Assembly (NCBI RefSeq): GCF_006716425.1
Contig: NZ_VFOZ01000001.1
Span: 4,898,001-4,962,000 of the forward strand
Direction of reading: 5' to 3'
From: Actinoallomurus bryophytorum
Lineage (GTDB): Bacteria; Actinomycetota; Actinomycetes; Streptosporangiales; Streptosporangiaceae
DNA: 64,000 bases
The translations under genes were made by a program, and so were the position numbers. Below are positions 8,085 through 16,340 of the stretch, one piece after another (positions within the stretch are counted from its first letter, which is position 1; each line of letters begins with the position of its first letter). The notes under the pieces are model-generated. The model was not told the origin of the DNA. It searched no databases and saw nothing but the letters and a program-made list of their open reading frames with translations.

Positions 8085-8930
8085 TCACCGGCCGTCCGGG
8101 CGCCAGATCCAGTTTCGGCGTTCGTACAGGACGTCGAAGCCGGTACGGAACATGTTGTGCAGGGAGGAGTTGTGCTCGCCCGGCTGCTCCGCTCCCGTCT
8201 CGGCGACCAGCCAGCGGCAGCCCGCGGCGTGTGCGGCTTCGGCCCGTGCGGCCATCAGGGCCGTCTGGGCGCCTCGCCGGCGTGCGCTCGGCAAGGTCGC
8301 GCCGCCGAAGAACTGGGCGGCGTCCTCGTAGACGTGCATGGTGGCGGTGGCGACGATCTCCTCGCCCTGCCAGACGGCGTACGGGTGCCAGCCCGGGCGG
8401 AGGGCGGACTCGGCTGTCATCTCCGCCAGATGCCGCCCCTGCATGTCGAAGACGCGCATCATGACCGACGCCCACGCGGACGAATCGGCGGGGGTCACCG
8501 GGCCGACCCGTAGCTCCGGTGCGAGCGGCGTGCGCCGGGCGATGTGGGCGAGGGCCGTCTCGACGTCGGTGACGCACTTGACCCAGGCCGACCCGGCGGT
8601 GATGTTCTCCTTCGCGCAGATCTCGTCCCAGTCCGCCGGCAGTACCGAAGGGGCGAGCTGGAGTACGGCCACCGGGGGCCGCTGTGACCGATAGAAGTCG
8701 CAGATCCGTCCCATCAGCTCGGCGGTGACCGGCTCATCGAAGCCGAATCCCAGTCCTTTGCTCCAGAACTGCGTGGTGTCCTCGCGCATCGACAGCGCGA
8801 CCCCGCCGCCGACGCGGAGCGTCTCCATGCCCAGGGCGGCACGTACACCCGCGGGCGCGCCGGTCTCGAAGTCGTACAACGCCTCGGCCTCTGAACGTTC
8901 GGCCAGGACGGCCGGGATTCCGGCGGTCAT
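8085..8930 (-). CDS. GNAT-family N-acetyltransferase
   Basis: A 281-residue protein whose C-terminal half is a GNAT domain: TATMHVYEDAAQFFGGATLP forms the central strands, then the acetyl-CoA loop SARRRGAQTALMAARAEAA, and a late C-terminal strand GFDVLYERRNWIW. The N-terminal ~130 residues are less conserved and may be a degenerate second GNAT fold. Start ATG 8930 is preceded by an AGGGGGG tract; ATG 8960 is an alternative. It is divergent from the alpha/beta-hydrolase at 9003. The acceptor is unknown. Confidence 0.82.
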   Translation of the reverse strand: MTAGIPAVLAERSEAEALYDFETGAPAGVRAALGMETLRVGGGVALSMREDTTQFWSKGLGFGFDEPVTAELMGRICDFYRSQRPPVAVLQLAPSVLPADWDEICAKENITAGSAWVKCVTDVETALAHIARRTPLAPELRVGPVTPADSSAWASVMMRVFDMQGRHLAEMTAESALRPGWHPYAVWQGEEIVATATMHVYEDAAQFFGGATLPSARRRGAQTALMAARAEAAHAAGCRWLVAETGAEQPGEHNSSLHNMFRTGFDVLYERRNWIWRPDGR

Positions 8931-9002
8931 GGTCCCCCCTTGTGTCACGCTGCTGGTCATCGGCACATTACCGGTGAAAGCGGCACACGTACGATCGTCG
9001 GC

Positions 9003-9875
9003 ATGTCGACAGCGGAACTCACCACCGGGTGGCACACGGTCGAGATCGAGGGCGTTCGCCAGGCATATGAGGTGGCCGGCAGCGGCCCGATCTGTGTGGT
9101 CCACTCCGGCGGGCCCGGCATGCACGCCGACTATCTGCGGATGCCGCCGCTGGAGCAGCACCTGACGATGGTCTATCTCGATCCGGTCGGCACGGGAAGA
9201 AGCGGTCTGCTCCCCGGCGGGGACTACGGCGTGCCGGAGTACGCGCGCCGCGCCGCTCTGCTGCTCGAACGGCTCGACGTCACCGACGTGATCTTCCTCG
9301 GCCACTCACATGGCGGCTTCGTGGCCCTCCAGTACGGGATCACCTTTCCGCTACGGGTTCGCGGCCTGGTCGTGTACGACGGCGCACCGGTCTCCTCCTC
9401 GCTGCTGAGGGACGAGGCGGACCGCCAGATGACCGCGTTCGTCGAGCGCTGGCCGGAGCGGCCGGAGGCCGTCGAGGCGGGCCGGATGTGGAGCGCGCGG
9501 AGGGCCGGCGAGTACGTCGTCCACGACCGCGACTCCCACCGGCACTACCTGGATGCGGTCTGGCCCGCCTACTTCGCGGACTTCCGCAGGACGGTCGGGG
9601 ACCTGGGCGCCCGCCCGGCGGTGGAGGTCACCTACGACCCGGCACGTAAGCCCGAACAGTGGGACGTACGCGACCGGCTCGGCGCCATCGAGGTGCCCAC
9701 CCTGGTGATCGTCGGAGATCACGACTTCGTCTGCCCGCCGGTGTGGTCTCACGAGCTGTCCGCGGGGATACCGCACGCGAGGCTGCTCGAACTCAAGGAC
9801 AGCGGCCACTTCGGCCACATCGAGCAGCCGGCCGAGTTCCAGCGGGGCGTGCTCGCGTTCGCCGAGGCCGTCTAG
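9003..9875 (+). CDS. Alpha/beta-hydrolase, proline-iminopeptidase-like
   Basis: A 290-residue hydrolase of the alpha/beta superfamily, similar to proline iminopeptidases. The oxyanion motif is HSGGPG (Ser replaces the usual second Gly of HGGPG) and the nucleophile elbow is GHSHGG. The acid is probably the Asp in VGDHDFVCPP, and the His is in SGHFGHIEQP. ATG 9003 starts the conserved fold, although no strong Shine-Dalgarno precedes it, so it may be leaderless. The gene converges with the citryl-CoA-lyase-like gene: both stop codons lie within the palindrome CTAG at 9872-9875. True peptidase activity is unproven. Confidence 0.83.
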   Translation: MSTAELTTGWHTVEIEGVRQAYEVAGSGPICVVHSGGPGMHADYLRMPPLEQHLTMVYLDPVGTGRSGLLPGGDYGVPEYARRAALLLERLDVTDVIFLGHSHGGFVALQYGITFPLRVRGLVVYDGAPVSSSLLRDEADRQMTAFVERWPERPEAVEAGRMWSARRAGEYVVHDRDSHRHYLDAVWPAYFADFRRTVGDLGARPAVEVTYDPARKPEQWDVRDRLGAIEVPTLVIVGDHDFVCPPVWSHELSAGIPHARLLELKDSGHFGHIEQPAEFQRGVLAFAEAV

Positions 9876-10660
9876 TCGGAGGGGGCCACGTACTCCGCGC
9901 CCCGGTCGACGGTGCGGTAGACCGAGTCGGCGATCGGGCGGCGGATCTCCTCGGCGATGTGACCGAGCAGCCCGGCGCAGCGCGCGAGGAGTGCGGCGCC
10001 GCGGAGCAGCTCGATCGGCAGGCCGAGGTCGGCGAGGGCGGCACCGCTGACACCCGCGCCGTTGAGGGAAAGGGTCCGGCCGAGGATCGCCGGATGGACG
10101 CGGCCGATCGCCTCGAACAGGGCCAGGTGCGGGCCGTACAACGACTCTTCCCGCGCGACGCGGATGATGACCGGAGTACGCGGATCGCCCTCCTTGTGGA
10201 CCGGATGGCCCAGCCCCGGTACGAAGCCGCCGCCCGCCTTCCGCTCGGTCACGGCGCGCGTCGCCAGGGCGTCCCAGCCGGCCTCGTCGGACGGCGGTGA
10301 ATCGGCCGAGGCCAGGACGTCCGCGAGGAAGCGGCCCGTGTCCTCGGTCACGCCCAGGTACCGGGAACCGCCGCCGAGGAGGCCGGCGGCCACCGCGCCC
10401 TGGATCGCGTCCGGCGCGCTGAGGTAGGTCAGGCGGGCGGCGATCGCGGTCGGGGTGAAGCCGTGGTCGGCCAGGCCGAGCAGCACCGTCTCGAAGAGCC
10501 GTGACTGCTGGGGCGTCGGGCGCTGCAGGGTGATGAGCCAGTACGCCAGCTCACCGAAGCTCACCTTCCCCATCAGGTCGGCCGCCAGGTCCTGGCCGAG
10601 CAGCGTGATGGTGGTCGGTGTCGAGGTGCCGAGCGAGGTGGGGAACGCGGGCGTGGTCAC
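9872..10660 (-). CDS. Citrate-synthase-fold lyase (citryl-CoA lyase-like)
   Basis: A 262-residue protein with the small-citrate-synthase fold used by citryl-CoA lyases. It contains the active-site stretch GGGFVPGLGHPVHKEGDPRT (His of GLGHP) and a C-terminal AGLLGHIAEEIRRP. It is much shorter than true citrate synthases (~370-430 residues), matching the lyase-type group. GTG 10660 overlaps the CaiB stop (GTGA), with AAAGGA upstream, so it is coupled to the CoA-transferase. The pair would attach CoA to a carboxylate and cleave the resulting hydroxyacyl-CoA. Citrate, citramalate or a ring-cleavage tricarboxylate are all possible substrates. Confidence 0.82.
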   Translation of the reverse strand: MTTPAFPTSLGTSTPTTITLLGQDLAADLMGKVSFGELAYWLITLQRPTPQQSRLFETVLLGLADHGFTPTAIAARLTYLSAPDAIQGAVAAGLLGGGSRYLGVTEDTGRFLADVLASADSPPSDEAGWDALATRAVTERKAGGGFVPGLGHPVHKEGDPRTPVIIRVAREESLYGPHLALFEAIGRVHPAILGRTLSLNGAGVSGAALADLGLPIELLRGAALLARCAGLLGHIAEEIRRPIADSVYRTVDRGAEYVAPSD

Positions 10661-11868
10661 GCGGTGGGTCCTTTCGCAGAATCGTTCGTGCCGGCGTCGT
10701 CGGTCGTGGCGGCGTCGTCGCCGGAGAGTCCCAGCCAGGCGCGTATCTCGTCGCCGTGGGCGTCCAGGGCCGGCGGGGGCAGCTCGTAGCGTGCCGGGGT
10801 GGCGGACATGCGGACCGGGTTGCGCACCGTGGGCACGTCGCCGGCCGGTACGACCGGTTCGAGGCCGAGCCGCTCGGCGAGCTCCACACCGCCGCGTACG
10901 TCGTTGATCGGCCCGCACGGGATGCCCGCCGCGGACAGCACGTCGAACCACTCCTGCGCGGACCGCGTCGCCAGCCGCTCCAGCAGCAGCGGCCGCAACT
11001 GCTCGCGGTTGTCGTTGCGCCCCTCCACCGTGGCGAACCGCACGTCGTCGGCCAGGCCGGGCACCTCCAGCGCCGCGCACAGCCGCCGGAACTGCCCGTC
11101 GTTGCCCGCGACCACGATGAGGTCGCCGTCGCCGGTCGGCAGCGGTTCGTACGGGAAGAGGCTCAGGTGCGCGTTGCCCATCCGGTGGGGGACCACGTCG
11201 CCGGCGATGTAGGCCGACACCTGGTTGACCATCGTCGAGAGCGCGGTGGACAGCAGGTTGGTCTCGATGTGCTGGCCTTCGCCGGTCGCGTCGCGGTGGT
11301 GGAGCGCCGCGAGGATGCCCAGCGCGGAGTGCAGCCCGGTCATGACGTCGAAGACGGAGATGCCGGACCGGTACGGCGACCCGTCCGGGCTGCCGGTCAG
11401 GCTCATGAGCCCCGACATGCCCTGGACGAGCAGGTCGTAGCCGGGCAGTGACGCACCCTCGGCCGAGCCGAACCCGCTGATCGAGCAGTAGATGACACCG
11501 GGGTTGCGCGCGGCCACCGACGAGTAGTCGAGACCGAACCTCGCGAGACCGCCGGGCTTGAAGTTGTGGATGAACACGTCGCCGCGCGCGGACAGGGCGT
11601 GCGCCACCTCCGCGTCGGCGGGATCGGCCAGGTCGAGCGCGATGGAGCGCTTGTTGCGGTTCACCGCGAGGAAGTAGGTGCCCATGTCACCGCGCCGGGG
11701 CGGCACCCAGTGCCGGGTGTCGTCCCCGGCCGGGCTCTCCACCTTGATCACTTCGGCGCCCAGGTCGGCGAGCAGCATCGTGCAGTACGGGCCGGCCAGC
11801 ACCCGGGAGAAGTCGGCGACCACGAGGCCGGACAGCGGACCGGAGTTTCCGGATCCGGGTGCGGACAT
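10657..11868 (-). CDS. CaiB/BaiF family III CoA-transferase
   Basis: A 403-residue family III CoA-transferase. The N-terminal motif is GLVVADFSRVLAGPYCTMLLADLGAEVIKVE (residues 14-44). The catalytic Asp lies in PGYDLLVQGMSG (about residue 165), and GISVFDVMTGLHSALGILAAL forms the interlocked-dimer core. Start ATG 11868 has GGGAG six bases upstream. It is the first gene of a two-gene operon with the lyase and has a perfect palindromic operator 20 bases upstream of its start (11888-11905), like that of ligB. Confidence 0.92.
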   Translation of the reverse strand: MSAPGSGNSGPLSGLVVADFSRVLAGPYCTMLLADLGAEVIKVESPAGDDTRHWVPPRRGDMGTYFLAVNRNKRSIALDLADPADAEVAHALSARGDVFIHNFKPGGLARFGLDYSSVAARNPGVIYCSISGFGSAEGASLPGYDLLVQGMSGLMSLTGSPDGSPYRSGISVFDVMTGLHSALGILAALHHRDATGEGQHIETNLLSTALSTMVNQVSAYIAGDVVPHRMGNAHLSLFPYEPLPTGDGDLIVVAGNDGQFRRLCAALEVPGLADDVRFATVEGRNDNREQLRPLLLERLATRSAQEWFDVLSAAGIPCGPINDVRGGVELAERLGLEPVVPAGDVPTVRNPVRMSATPARYELPPPALDAHGDEIRAWLGLSGDDAATTDDAGTNDSAKGPTA

Positions 11869-11887
11869 GACAGGCTCCCAACCGCTA

Positions 11888-11905
11888 TACGGACGAGTGT
11901 CCGTA
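11888..11905. promoter_or_regulatory. Palindromic operator upstream of the CoA-transferase gene
   Basis: Perfect inverted repeat TACGGAC-GAGT-GTCCGTA. The core CGGAC-GANT-GTCCG is repeated upstream of ligB (15060-15073). I infer a shared regulator, most plausibly the IclR-family protein encoded at 14083-14901. Confidence 0.65.
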
Positions 11906-11970
11906 ACTGTCGTCGTGCCGGGCGTGATCTGTCAAACCGTGCACCGGGATATCAGGACGGCCGCGCCCGA

Positions 11971-12936
11971 TCAGGCGGGCTTCGCGCTGTGAAACGAGCG
12001 CCGGTAGCTGTCAGGCGGGACGCCGACGATCCGTTTGAACTGGCGCCGAAGTGTGGTGGCGGTACCCATGCCGGTGGCGAGGGCGACCGCCTCGATGCTC
12101 TCGTCGGTGGCCTCCAGCAGCTCCTGGGCGCGGCGTACGCGCTGGGTCAGGAGCCACTGAATCGGGGTCTGCCCGGTCACCGCACGGAACTGCCGTCCGA
12201 GATTGCGGGGGCTCGTGTTCACCCTCCGGGCCATGTCCGGGACCGTCAGCGGCTGGTCCAGCCGTTGCTGGACCCAGGCGAGCAGGTCGGCAAGCACGTG
12301 GTCACCCGTGACCTGCATCGGCGTGGCCACGAACTGAGCCTGGCCGCCGGGCCGATGTGGCGGCGTGACGAGGCGACGGGCGACCGTGTTGGCGATGGTG
12401 GCGCCGTGGTCGAGATGGATCAGGTGGAGGCACAGATCGACGGCGGCGGCCTTCCCCGCGGCGGTGAGCACGCTGCCGTTGTCCGTGTACAGCACGTCCG
12501 GGTCGACCACGGCCCGCGGATGGCGGGCACTCAGCTCCGCGGTGTGAGCCCAGTGTGTGGTGGCTCGCCGGCCGTCCAGCAGGCCCGCGGCGCCGAGCGC
12601 GAACGCCCCGGTGCAGAGGGAGGCGACCCGGGCACCCGACTCGTGGGCCGCGCGTACGGCTTCGATCAGCTCTGGTGGCGGCGGGTCGTCGATGTCAGCA
12701 TACGCGGGCACGATCACGGTGTCGGCGCTGACCAAGCGCTCCAGCCCGTGGTCGGGCTCGACCACGAACGGGCCGACCCGCACCGGTACGGGCCCGCAGA
12801 GCAGTACGTCGTACCAGCCTCCCGTGGCTTCGCGCGGGGGCGTGCCGAAGATCTCGTACGCCACTGCCAGCTCGAAGTGCAGCAGGCGACCGGCGGTCGC
12901 CAGTGCGACAGTGTGCATGTCCGAAAGTGTACGCAT
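11971..12936 (-). CDS. GlxA-type AraC regulator with DJ-1/PfpI domain
   Basis: A 321-residue regulator. The N-terminal ~180 residues form a DJ-1/PfpI-like (glutamine-amidotransferase class I) domain, with VASLCTGAFALGAAGLLDGR carrying the Cys nucleophile-elbow position. The C-terminal ~110 residues hold the two AraC helix-turn-helices (VPDMARRVNTSPRNLGRQF; ATGMGTATTLRRQFKRIVG). Start is ambiguous between ATG 12936, ATG 12918 and GTG 12957; none has a clear Shine-Dalgarno. It is divergent from the NAD-binding oxidoreductase at 13016, its likely target. Confidence 0.88.
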   Translation of the reverse strand: MRTLSDMHTVALATAGRLLHFELAVAYEIFGTPPREATGGWYDVLLCGPVPVRVGPFVVEPDHGLERLVSADTVIVPAYADIDDPPPPELIEAVRAAHESGARVASLCTGAFALGAAGLLDGRRATTHWAHTAELSARHPRAVVDPDVLYTDNGSVLTAAGKAAAVDLCLHLIHLDHGATIANTVARRLVTPPHRPGGQAQFVATPMQVTGDHVLADLLAWVQQRLDQPLTVPDMARRVNTSPRNLGRQFRAVTGQTPIQWLLTQRVRRAQELLEATDESIEAVALATGMGTATTLRRQFKRIVGVPPDSYRRSFHSAKPA

Positions 12937-13015
12937 GATGTCGTTCCGGACCCTCACGATCCGGTCCCTCGCCCGGCGAGAGTGGACTCCTCAGAACATC
13001 GAGAGCGGGGGAACC

Positions 13016-14038
13016 ATGGATGCGGTGGTGGTCTACGGAGCGACGGGGCACACCGGACGCTTCGTCGTCGCCGAACTGCTCGAGCGCGGCTTCGCCCCTG
13101 TCGTCTCCGGCCGTGACGCGGCCCGGTTGGAGGTGCTGGCGAAGGAGTGGGGCCAGGTGGCGGTGCGGCCGGCCACGGTGGCCGACCCGGGCTCCTTGGA
13201 CCGGGCCCTCGCCGGCGCGGCGGCCGTCGTCAACTGTGCAGGACCGTTCGCGGTGACGGGAGGCCCCGTGGTCGAGGCGGCACTGCGCGCGGGGATCCCG
13301 TACGTGGACGTCGCGGCGGAGATCGAGGCGAACGCCTCGATGTTCGCCGACTACGCGGAGGCAGCGCGAAGGACCGGCACGCCCGTGGTGCCGGCGATGG
13401 CCTTCTACGGTGGGCTGGGCGACCTGCTGGTGACCGCGGCCATGGGGGAGTGGACCGCCGCGGACGTGGCGCACATCGCGTACGGGTTGAGCAGCTGGCA
13501 TCCCACGGCGGGCACCCGGGCGGCGGGTCAGGTGTCCCATCAGCGCCGCTCGGGGCGCCGGGTGCGGTTCACCGGCGGCGCGCTGGAGTACCACGACGAC
13601 CAGGCATCAGAGCAGGACTGGCTCTTTCCGGAGCCGCTGGGCCGGCGAGCGGTGATCGCGGAGTTCACGATGGCCGACGTCGTCACCGTTCCCAGCCACC
13701 TGGCCGTGCCCGAAGTCCGCACCTACATGGCCGTCGAGGCCGCGAGGGACCTGGCCAGGGAGGACACGCCGGCGCCGGAGGCGGTCGACGCATCGGGGCG
13801 TTCGGACCAGATCTTCGTCGTCGACGTCGTGGTCCGCGCGGGTGGCGTCGAGCGACGTGCCACGGCCCGTGGCCAGGACATCTACGCGGTCACCGCACCA
13901 CTGGTGGTGGAGGCCGTCCGGCGGATCCTGGCCGGGCACACGCGGACGGTGGGCGTGGCCTCGGCGGGAGCCATGTTCGACGCGGCGGACTTCCTCCGGG
14001 CGCTGACTCCGCACCTGTCGGTCGAGCTTCCGCACTGA
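13016..14038 (+). CDS. Saccharopine-dehydrogenase-like NAD(P)-binding oxidoreductase
   Basis: A 340-residue protein with an N-terminal Rossmann fold (VVVYGATGHTGRFVVAELL, residues 4-22). It continues with the VVNCAGPFAVTGGPVVEAAL and YVDVAAEI segments typical of saccharopine-dehydrogenase-related and trans-enoyl-reductase-like proteins. Start ATG 13016 follows a GGGGGA stretch. Its substrate is not evident. Divergent expression from the GlxA-type regulator suggests direct control. Confidence 0.8.
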   Translation: MDAVVVYGATGHTGRFVVAELLERGFAPVVSGRDAARLEVLAKEWGQVAVRPATVADPGSLDRALAGAAAVVNCAGPFAVTGGPVVEAALRAGIPYVDVAAEIEANASMFADYAEAARRTGTPVVPAMAFYGGLGDLLVTAAMGEWTAADVAHIAYGLSSWHPTAGTRAAGQVSHQRRSGRRVRFTGGALEYHDDQASEQDWLFPEPLGRRAVIAEFTMADVVTVPSHLAVPEVRTYMAVEAARDLAREDTPAPEAVDASGRSDQIFVVDVVVRAGGVERRATARGQDIYAVTAPLVVEAVRRILAGHTRTVGVASAGAMFDAADFLRALTPHLSVELPH

Positions 14039-14082
14039 CCGACCCCGGACTCACCACCGTCAGGCCCGGCACACGGCTCCGG

Positions 14083-14901
14083 CTACCCGGCGCTCCGGTC
14101 CACGGCGACCTCGGCGTGCGGCCGTGACTGCCAGAGCGCCCACTCCGCCGAGACGTCGCCGGCCGTGCGCAGCAGCCGCGGCAGGTGCTCGCCGACCAGC
14201 ACGTCGAGGCTGGTCTCCGCCGCGTGGACCGTGACGTTCATCGCGGCGCGCACCGTCCCGTTCCCGTCGCGTACGGGGGCCGCCACCGAGCGGATGCCCG
14301 GCGCCAGCTCCTCGTCCGCCAGGGCCCACCCGCGCGCCCGTACCGCGAGCAGCTCCTCCTCGATCCGGGCGGCGTCGCGGGGCAGGAAGGGTGGCAGGCC
14401 CGACCGGCTCGGCTCGGCGAGCACGCGGTGCAGCGAGTCGGCGTCGAGCGCCCCCAGCAGGACCTTGCCCTGCGAGGTCGGCAGCGCGGGGAAGCGCGTG
14501 CCGATCTCCACCCGCAACGTAATTATCTTGGGTACGGAGACGCGGGCCACGTAGACGATGTCCGACCCGTCGAGCTGGGACATCGAGGATGACTCCCCGG
14601 TCCGGGTGACGAGGTCCTCCAGGTGCGGCCGTGCGATGTCCCACAGCCCGAGCGCGCTCACGTACGACGTGCCGAGGCGCAGCACCTGCGGCGTGAGGGT
14701 GAACAGGTTGCCGTCGGTGCGCACGTAGCCCAGCTCTCGTAGCGTGAGCAGGAGGCGGCGTGCGGTCGGGCGTGCCAGGCCGGCCGCTGCGGCGACCTCG
14801 GTCAGTGTCATGCGCGGATGCCGCGCGTCGAAACAGGACAGGACGTCCAGTCCGCGTGCGAGCGCCTCGACGAAGTCGGGGCCGGTGCCGCGTCCTGCCA
14901 T
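14083..14901 (-). CDS. IclR-family transcriptional regulator
   Basis: A 272-residue regulator. The N-terminal winged helix-turn-helix is MTLTEVAAAAGLARPTARRLL with GYVRTDGNLFTLTPQVLRLG as the wing. The C-terminal effector-binding (GAF-like) domain includes SQGKVLLGALD and GIRSVAAPVRDGNGTVRAAM. Start ATG 14901 has GGGAGG upstream. It is divergent from ligB. The two CGGAC-N4-GTCCG palindromes (15060 and 11888) are the best candidates for its operators. IclR proteins often control aromatic catabolism in response to a pathway acid. Confidence 0.9.
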   Translation of the reverse strand: MAGRGTGPDFVEALARGLDVLSCFDARHPRMTLTEVAAAAGLARPTARRLLLTLRELGYVRTDGNLFTLTPQVLRLGTSYVSALGLWDIARPHLEDLVTRTGESSSMSQLDGSDIVYVARVSVPKIITLRVEIGTRFPALPTSQGKVLLGALDADSLHRVLAEPSRSGLPPFLPRDAARIEEELLAVRARGWALADEELAPGIRSVAAPVRDGNGTVRAAMNVTVHAAETSLDVLVGEHLPRLLRTAGDVSAEWALWQSRPHAEVAVDRSAG

Positions 14902-15012
14902 CACGGGCCTCCCTGGGGCCGGCACCTCACGGGGACGAGGTGCACACTCGGGAGCATGGTCGCACAGCGGCCGCCCGGCCGCTCGGGGGTGGTGGGAGCC
15001 CGGCCATGCCTC

Positions 15013-15073
15013 TTGACACGGTTCGGGTCGAGAGGACATCGTTCCGGTACGCCGCTGACCGGACGAATGTCCG
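15013..15073 (+). promoter_or_regulatory. ligB promoter region with palindromic operator
   Basis: A -35-like TTGACA lies at 15013-15018, though a matching -10 is not clear. The palindrome CGGAC-GAAT-GTCCG occupies 15060-15073, with a looser copy (GGAC-ATCG-TTCC) at about 15034-15045. The site sits 35 bases before the ligB start, in the spacer shared with the IclR gene. Confidence 0.6.
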
Positions 15074-15107
15074 CATTGGGGATGAGCGGCGTGAGGAGGA
15101 AGGATCG

Positions 15108-15968
15108 ATGGCCGAGCTCGTCGCGATTCTGGCTACGACGCACCATCCGTTCTACTACCGGACGAGCCGGTTGCCCGCCGAGGAGGCGCCGCCGTTCGCC
15201 GCGGAATGGATCCGCAAGGTCGAGGCCTACCGGGAGACGCTGACGCGCGCACGCCCGGACGTACTGGTGATGGTCGGTTCGGACCACTTTCACCAGCTGT
15301 GGCTGGACAACATGCCACAGTTCCTGATCGGCAAGGCGCCCTTCTACGACGCGAACTACTACAACGAGGAACGCGAGTTCGGCCTCCCCAAGCTCCTGCT
15401 GAAGGGGCACGAGGAGCTGTCGGGCTACCTCCTGCGCGAGGGCATCGACCGCGGCTTCGACCTGGCGTTCAGCAACGAGCTGCGGGTGGACCACTCCATC
15501 ACGTGCCCGATCTTCACGGTGCGGCCGCAGAACGACCTGCCGATCGTGCCGGTCTACACCAACATCTTCGCCCCGCCGCTGCCGCGCCCGGAACGCTTCG
15601 TGCAGCTCGGCCGCACGATCCGCGAGCTCATCGACGCCTGGCCGAGCGACCTGCGCGTCGCCGTGATCGGCACCGGGCATCTGTCGCTGGAGCTGGGCGG
15701 GCCGCGGCAGTTCGGCCCGCACGGGCCCGATCCGGAGTTCGACGCGAAGGCGGTCGAGTGGATCGCCAACGGTGACCTCGAAGGTTGCCTGGCCGAGGTG
15801 ACCCTCGACAGCCTGCACGCTCCGGGCAACGCCACGCACGGGTTCATGGACTTCATGCTGATGATGGGCATCGCCGAGGGGAAGAAGGCCGACTACGCCG
15901 ACAACCTCGACCTGTTCCACACCATGGAGGCGTACTTCACCTGGTATCCGAACGGGGTGAAAGCATGA
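15108..15968 (+). CDS. ligB: Class III extradiol ring-cleavage dioxygenase, catalytic (LigB) subunit
   Basis: A 286-residue LigB-fold dioxygenase, which cleaves catechol-type rings using non-haem Fe(II). The metal His of LigB is matched in ATTHHP (His12), with a second in GSDHFH (residues 58-62). In classical LigB the acid-base His lies in a GTGGMSHQL motif; here the equivalent is GTGHLSLEL, so that His is shifted or missing. Start ATG 15108 follows GAGGAGGAAGG. It overlaps ligA by four bases, as expected for the LigAB heteromer. Protocatechuate, gallate or a relative could be the substrate. Confidence 0.87.
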   Translation: MAELVAILATTHHPFYYRTSRLPAEEAPPFAAEWIRKVEAYRETLTRARPDVLVMVGSDHFHQLWLDNMPQFLIGKAPFYDANYYNEEREFGLPKLLLKGHEELSGYLLREGIDRGFDLAFSNELRVDHSITCPIFTVRPQNDLPIVPVYTNIFAPPLPRPERFVQLGRTIRELIDAWPSDLRVAVIGTGHLSLELGGPRQFGPHGPDPEFDAKAVEWIANGDLEGCLAEVTLDSLHAPGNATHGFMDFMLMMGIAEGKKADYADNLDLFHTMEAYFTWYPNGVKA

Positions 15969-16327
15969 GTAAGTACCTGGTGAACAAGTTCCTTTACTCG
16001 ATCGACCGGGATCCCGAGCTGGTCGAGCGCTACCGGGACGATCCCGCCGGGACCGTCGCCTGGTGGGAGGCCGAGAAGGCCGGTGAGATCCTCAACCTGC
16101 CGAGCGGCGAGCGCACGACCTGGCTGGCGTTCACCGACGACGAGCGGCAGGCACTGCGTACGCACGACCACGTGGCGCTGTTCGGGATGGGCGCGCACTG
16201 CTTCCTCACTCTGACGCTGTGGATCGCGATGTTCGAACGCGACTTCGACGAGCCGCTGGGCATGCAGCTGGACTACGCCGCCAAGCTCGCGCACTTCAGC
16301 CTCCCCTATCCCGACATCTCCACCTGA
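15965..16327 (+). CDS. ligA: Class III extradiol dioxygenase, small (LigA) subunit
   Basis: A 120-residue helical subunit of LigAB-type dioxygenases; the family's alpha subunit is about 120-140 residues and closes the active site. Characteristic segments are VNKFLYSIDRDPELVERYRD and a downstream HDHVALFGMGAHCFLTL. It starts at ATG 15965 in an ATGA overlap with ligB, so the subunits are made stoichiometrically. Confidence 0.87.
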   Translation: MSKYLVNKFLYSIDRDPELVERYRDDPAGTVAWWEAEKAGEILNLPSGERTTWLAFTDDERQALRTHDHVALFGMGAHCFLTLTLWIAMFERDFDEPLGMQLDYAAKLAHFSLPYPDIST

Positions 16328-16340
16328 ATGCGGGCCTGAC

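Noticed and set aside
8940-9002. Upstream extension of the proline-iminopeptidase-like gene
   Set aside because: It overlaps the divergent acetyltransferase promoter and adds residues before the normal start of the fold.
9872-9875. CTAG shared by two convergent stop codons as a special signal
   Set aside because: It is a simple consequence of tight convergent packing; CTAG reads as a stop on both strands.
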